DNA from: Sciurus carolinensis
Taxonomy: Eukaryota > Chordata > Mammalia > Rodentia > Sciuridae
Length of the DNA stretch: 64,000 nt
Reading direction: 5' to 3'
NCBI RefSeq assembly: GCF_902686445.1
Contig: NC_062220.1
Span: forward strand, 114,438,643-114,502,642
The position numbers were made by a program, and so were the translations under genes. The notes under the pieces were generated by a model, which was given only the letters and a program-made list of their open reading frames with translations, had not been told where the DNA came from and ran no database searches. Below, in pieces: positions 60,672-64,000 of this stretch (position 1 is its first letter; every line of letters begins with the position of its first letter).

Positions 60672-61352
60672 CATAATATCTAGGATACAGAAAGAACTCA
60701 AAAAACTTAACATCAAAAAAATAAATAACCCAATCGATAATGGACTAAGGAAATGACAGACACTTCACAGAAGAAGAGATACATTGATCAATAATATATG
60801 AAAAAAATGCCCAACATCTCTAGCAATTGATAGAAATTCTAATCAAAACAACTCTAAGATTTAATCTCACTACAATCAGATGGCAAGGATCAATATACAA
60901 TAACAGTAAATGTTGGTGAGGATGTAGGGGAAAAGGTACATTCATAAATTGATGGTGGGTGCGAATAGTACAGCACCTCTGGGAAAGCGTATGGAGATTC
61001 CTTAGAAAACTTAGAATGAACCACCATTCGACCCAGTTTCCCAATCCTCGGTTTATACCCAAAGGACTTAAAATCTACATACTACAGTGACACAGCCACA
61101 TCAATGTTTATTGCAACTCAGTTCACAGTAGCTACACTATGGAACCAAGCTATACAACCTTCAACAGATGAATGGATGAAGAATGTGACATATATATATC
61201 ATGTAGTCATATATATGACTACATGACCAATGTGATCCTGCAATATGTAGAATCAGAAAAATCAGAGGTTACACTCTATTTATGTATGATCTACCAAAAT
61301 GTATAATGCATTCTACCTGTCATGTACAACTACTTAGAACAAATAAAATTAA
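60672..61352 (+). mobile_element. 5'-truncated L1 (3' end), diverged
   Basis: tctaggatacagaaagaact and cacttcacagaagaagagat match 15124-15222; gcgtatggagattccttaga and caaaggacttaaaat match 15440-15525. The end (accaaaatgtataatgcatt, ctacctgtcatgtacaacta, gaacaaataaaattaaa) is a 3' end without the telomere-like tract, so a different L1 subfamily. A perfect palindrome (61200-61225) is present in place of ORF2 codons. Confidence 0.9.
61200..61225. repeat. Perfect 26-bp palindrome
   Basis: catgtagtcatat followed by its exact complement, atatgactacatg. Lies at the end of the ORF2 part of the truncated L1, where 15653-15700 of L1 no. 1 has ordinary coding sequence. Confidence 0.95.
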
Positions 61353-62434
61353 ATTTTTTTTAAAAAATTACCTTATGTTCCAACTTATACAATTCCCTTA
61401 AGCAAGAAGAATAGCATGACTTCCTAGAAGTAAAATATTATTCTGCATTCACACTGATCATTTATGCCTTCTAAACTTGCTTTTGCTGGATTTCAGTTGA
61501 ATTATGTGGCATTAAGAATGAATCACAGTTTAAGCCTGTACCATAAACGGAGAATGTGAATTTAAATGGAGCTTGATTGAAATTTCTTTGTTAATTGAGA
61601 CTTCATATTTGATTAAATTTTACTACTTTAAGTTGGTTGCCATTAGCAATGCTAGTTTATCCTAAAAAATAATACAATTCTCTGTGAAAAAGAGAAAGAA
61701 AAGTTTTTAAAAAATCACAATTTTGAGAATATTTAATAATACTTGTACCAAAATGCAGGGAAATAGATACATAGAGAATCTTTATACCTAAATAAATCTA
61801 AACACAATAACTCTTTAAATGCTTCAAGAAATATGGAACTACTTTTAAAGTGATATCTTTATTTTGAGTCTTCACATTGCTATAGTATCTGTTTGTCTTT
61901 TAACTAGAAAGAAATAACTAAGTGGGTATGGAACTATTCTTAATTAATAGTACTCTGGGATGTAAATACCTCTATTACAAAAAATAGCTGTTATAGTTAT
62001 ATACATTATTTACTCAAATATCTCTTTCAATGTGATTCTAATTGAAAGTTGCTTTTGAGTCAATATATAACAGATAAAAGAACCTACAAAAATAGCAATG
62101 AGAGATTTAAAAATTATATATCTGTACTCAAGAAAAATTGTTTTTCAAAGAACTTTTGTAATAGCCGGACACTGCACAAGTTCAAATCAAACAGTTGGCC
62201 TATTGATATTATTACTAATAATTTCATTTACCGTATGAAGAATCATATCCCTACTAATAGCATATATATATGTCAAACTCTAAATCATCACAACTGTTGT
62301 GAATTTAAAATAAAATGGCATTCATTAAAAAATTACTTTTATTAATTGTTCTTTGAAATCTTACAGGTATGAACCCTAGTATTTCATTTACAATGTGTGC
62401 CATCTCCTCCATCTAGTATATAGAGAAACAGCAA
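61353..62434. other. AT-rich DNA, no gene
   Basis: A 98-codon open frame at 62049-62345 (+) is rich in Asn, Lys and Ser and is typical of chance frames in AT-rich DNA. Confidence 0.45.
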
Positions 62435-62436
62435 CT

Positions 62437-62493
62437 AATAATACACTACATTAGTGTATTATTATTAGTGTAGTGTTATAATACACTACACTA
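62437..62493. repeat. Two adjacent hairpins with near-identical stems
   Basis: First: aataatacacta (62437-62448) pairs with 62452-62463. Second: tagtgtagtgt (62466-62476) pairs with acactacacta (62483-62493). Both stems share the TACACTA core. Confidence 0.9.
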
Positions 62494-62967
62494 TTAATAC
62501 CAATATTTGTAATACACTAGATTCACGCCATCATTTTCCAATACAAAAACTTCAACTTCAAAATAGATCAATATTAAATTTTATTTTCTTCCCTCCCCTT
62601 TTTCTATTCTTAATTATCTTTCTTGCAAAACTTAGACTGGGTTATTTGTCCTTTAATGTATCTCTTTTATAAGACATAAAAATATGTCAAGTATTTCATT
62701 AAATGATCCTTTCCTCAAGTCTAAGCCCATCTTTTGACTACAGATATTATTATTCATCCAATTTCAGGAAACATTTTCTTTACATTTTTTTTTCAATTTT
62801 TTATTATTATTAATTCTTACCAATCATGCCATATAAGGTAAAGACCTGTATACTCAGTAATATCCCACTTTGAATATACTCTCACACCAGACTTAAGACC
62901 AAGGGGAATCTACATGCAAAAAAAATTTGTTTTGAAAGTTTGTATGATAAAGTGTGCTACATATATG
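62494..62967. other. AT-rich DNA, no gene
   Basis: Nothing recognised. Confidence 0.5.
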
Positions 62968-63110
62968 TATTAGTACGGTTTGGATGTGGACTATTCCCCT
63001 AAAAGTTCATGTGTTAAGCACTGCAGCAATGTTCAGAAATGAAAAACATCGGATTTTGAGAACTGTAACCTCATCATTGAATCAATTCATGCAGGACATA
63101 TAGTAAAAAG
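62968..63110 (+). mobile_element. MaLR-type LTR fragment
   Basis: tatgtattagtacggtttgg, atgtggactattcccctaaa and agttcatgtgttaa match the 5' part of a MaLR LTR. Cut off near 63110, close to the L1 start. Confidence 0.6.
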
Positions 63111-63140
63111 AAAGTAGTTCATTAAAAATCCCTCATATAT

Positions 63141-64000
63141 TGGGAACCCTCCCAATCTCATTCTACGAAATTAATATCACCCTCATTCCAAAACCAGACA
63201 AAGACGCATCAAGGAAGGAAAACTTTAGACCAACATCCCTGATGAACAGAGACGTAAAAATCCTTAACGAAATTCTGACAAATCGCATAACAAAAATATA
63301 TTAGGAAGATAGTGCACCACAATCAAGTGGTGTTCATTCCAGGAATGCAAGCTTGGTTCGACATCCAGAAATCAATAAATGTAATTCACCGTGCCAACAG
63401 ACTTAAAGTTAAGAATCACATGATTATTTCAATAAATGCAGAAAAGGCATTTGATAAAATAAAGCACCCCTTCATGCTCAAAATAATAGAAAAACTAGAG
63501 CTGGTAGGAACATACCTCAACATTGTAAAGGTATCTATGCTAAGCCATGGTGAACATCAATCTAAATGGAGAAAAACTAAAGCATTCCCCCTAAAAACTG
63601 GAACAAAGCAGGGATGCCTTCTTCCACCACTTCATTTTAACATCATCCTTGATACTCTAACCAGAGCAATTAGACAGACCAAAGAAACTAAAGGGATATG
63701 AATAGGAAAAGAAGAACTCAAACTATCACTATTTGGGATGACACCATTCCATATTTACAGGAGTAAAAAAATTCCATCAGAAAACTTCTAGAACTCATAA
63801 ATGAATTCAGTAAAGCAGCAGGATATAAAATCAACACTCATAAATCTAATGCATTTTTTATTTATAAGTGATGAACCCTCTGAAAGAAATATTAGGAAAA
63901 CTACCGCATTCACAAAAGTCTCAAAAAAATAAAATAAAATACTTGGGAATCACTCTAACAAAGAGATGAAAGACCTGTACAGTGAGAACTACAGAATACT
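63141..64000 (+). mobile_element. L1 ORF2 RT fragment running off the window
   Basis: Starts inside the RT (gggaaccctcccaatctcat, compare 13484) and continues through [12 protein letters not shown] and GTKQGCL. The catalytic FADD is destroyed: near 63730 the sequence reads tatttgggatgacacc where L1 no. 1 has the FADD codons. Thumb sequence (agtaaagcagcaggatataa) follows to 64000. A 129-codon frame (63312-63701) survives. More diverged than the two full-length L1s. Confidence 0.92.

Overview
The window is a stretch of mammalian nuclear DNA made mostly of retrotransposons and dead gene copies. I see no intact host protein-coding gene, no tRNA or rRNA gene, no CRISPR array and no bacterial signal. 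The short interspersed elements point to a squirrel-family (sciurid) rodent: composite SINEs with a 7SL/B1-like half joined to a tRNA/ID-like half (3594-3775, 5643-5935, 44150-44345) and simple ID-type tRNA SINEs (30789-30880, 44879-44965). The L1 lineage and MaLR-type LTRs fit. The organism call is an inference from repeat families, not from a gene.

Layout. 1-9.7 kb: mostly unassigned DNA with a Tigger-like DNA transposon relic, two SINEs, alternating old L1 pieces and a MIR. 9.7-16.1 kb: a structurally full-length L1 (+) with 15-bp target-site duplications, a GC-rich 5'UTR of tandem ~606-bp units, and ORF1 and ORF2 broken by frameshifts. 16.1-32.6 kb: a mosaic of broken remains: a RalGDS-family REM-domain fragment, GC-rich repeated segments, a TEX38-like pseudogene, old L1 and a gammaretrovirus-like gag remnant. 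32.6-42.3 kb: AT-rich DNA, a 5'-truncated L1 with clean 16-bp duplications, then a second full-length L1 (-) whose 5'UTR is largely unrelated to the first. 42.3-50.7 kb: AT-rich DNA with a diverged inverted-repeat pair about 3.2 kb apart, SINEs and MaLR LTRs. 50.77-53.99 kb: a full-length processed pseudogene of sphingosine-1-phosphate phosphatase 1 (SGPP1) with poly-A tail and target-site duplications. 54-64 kb: an old minus-strand L1 holding a putative solo LTR, a truncated L1, paired hairpins, and an L1 reverse-transcriptase fragment that runs off the end.

Nothing here forms a pathway or operon. The logic is a layered record of L1 activity: L1 machinery presumably made its own copies, the SINEs and the SGPP1 retrocopy. 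The most interesting points are the two L1s with different 5'UTRs but shared start and end segments, the telomere-like G-rich 3'UTR tracts in three L1 copies, the empty-site-like paralogue of the first L1 insertion at 28.7-29.0 kb, and two unidentified repeat families. I found no convincing new functional system.
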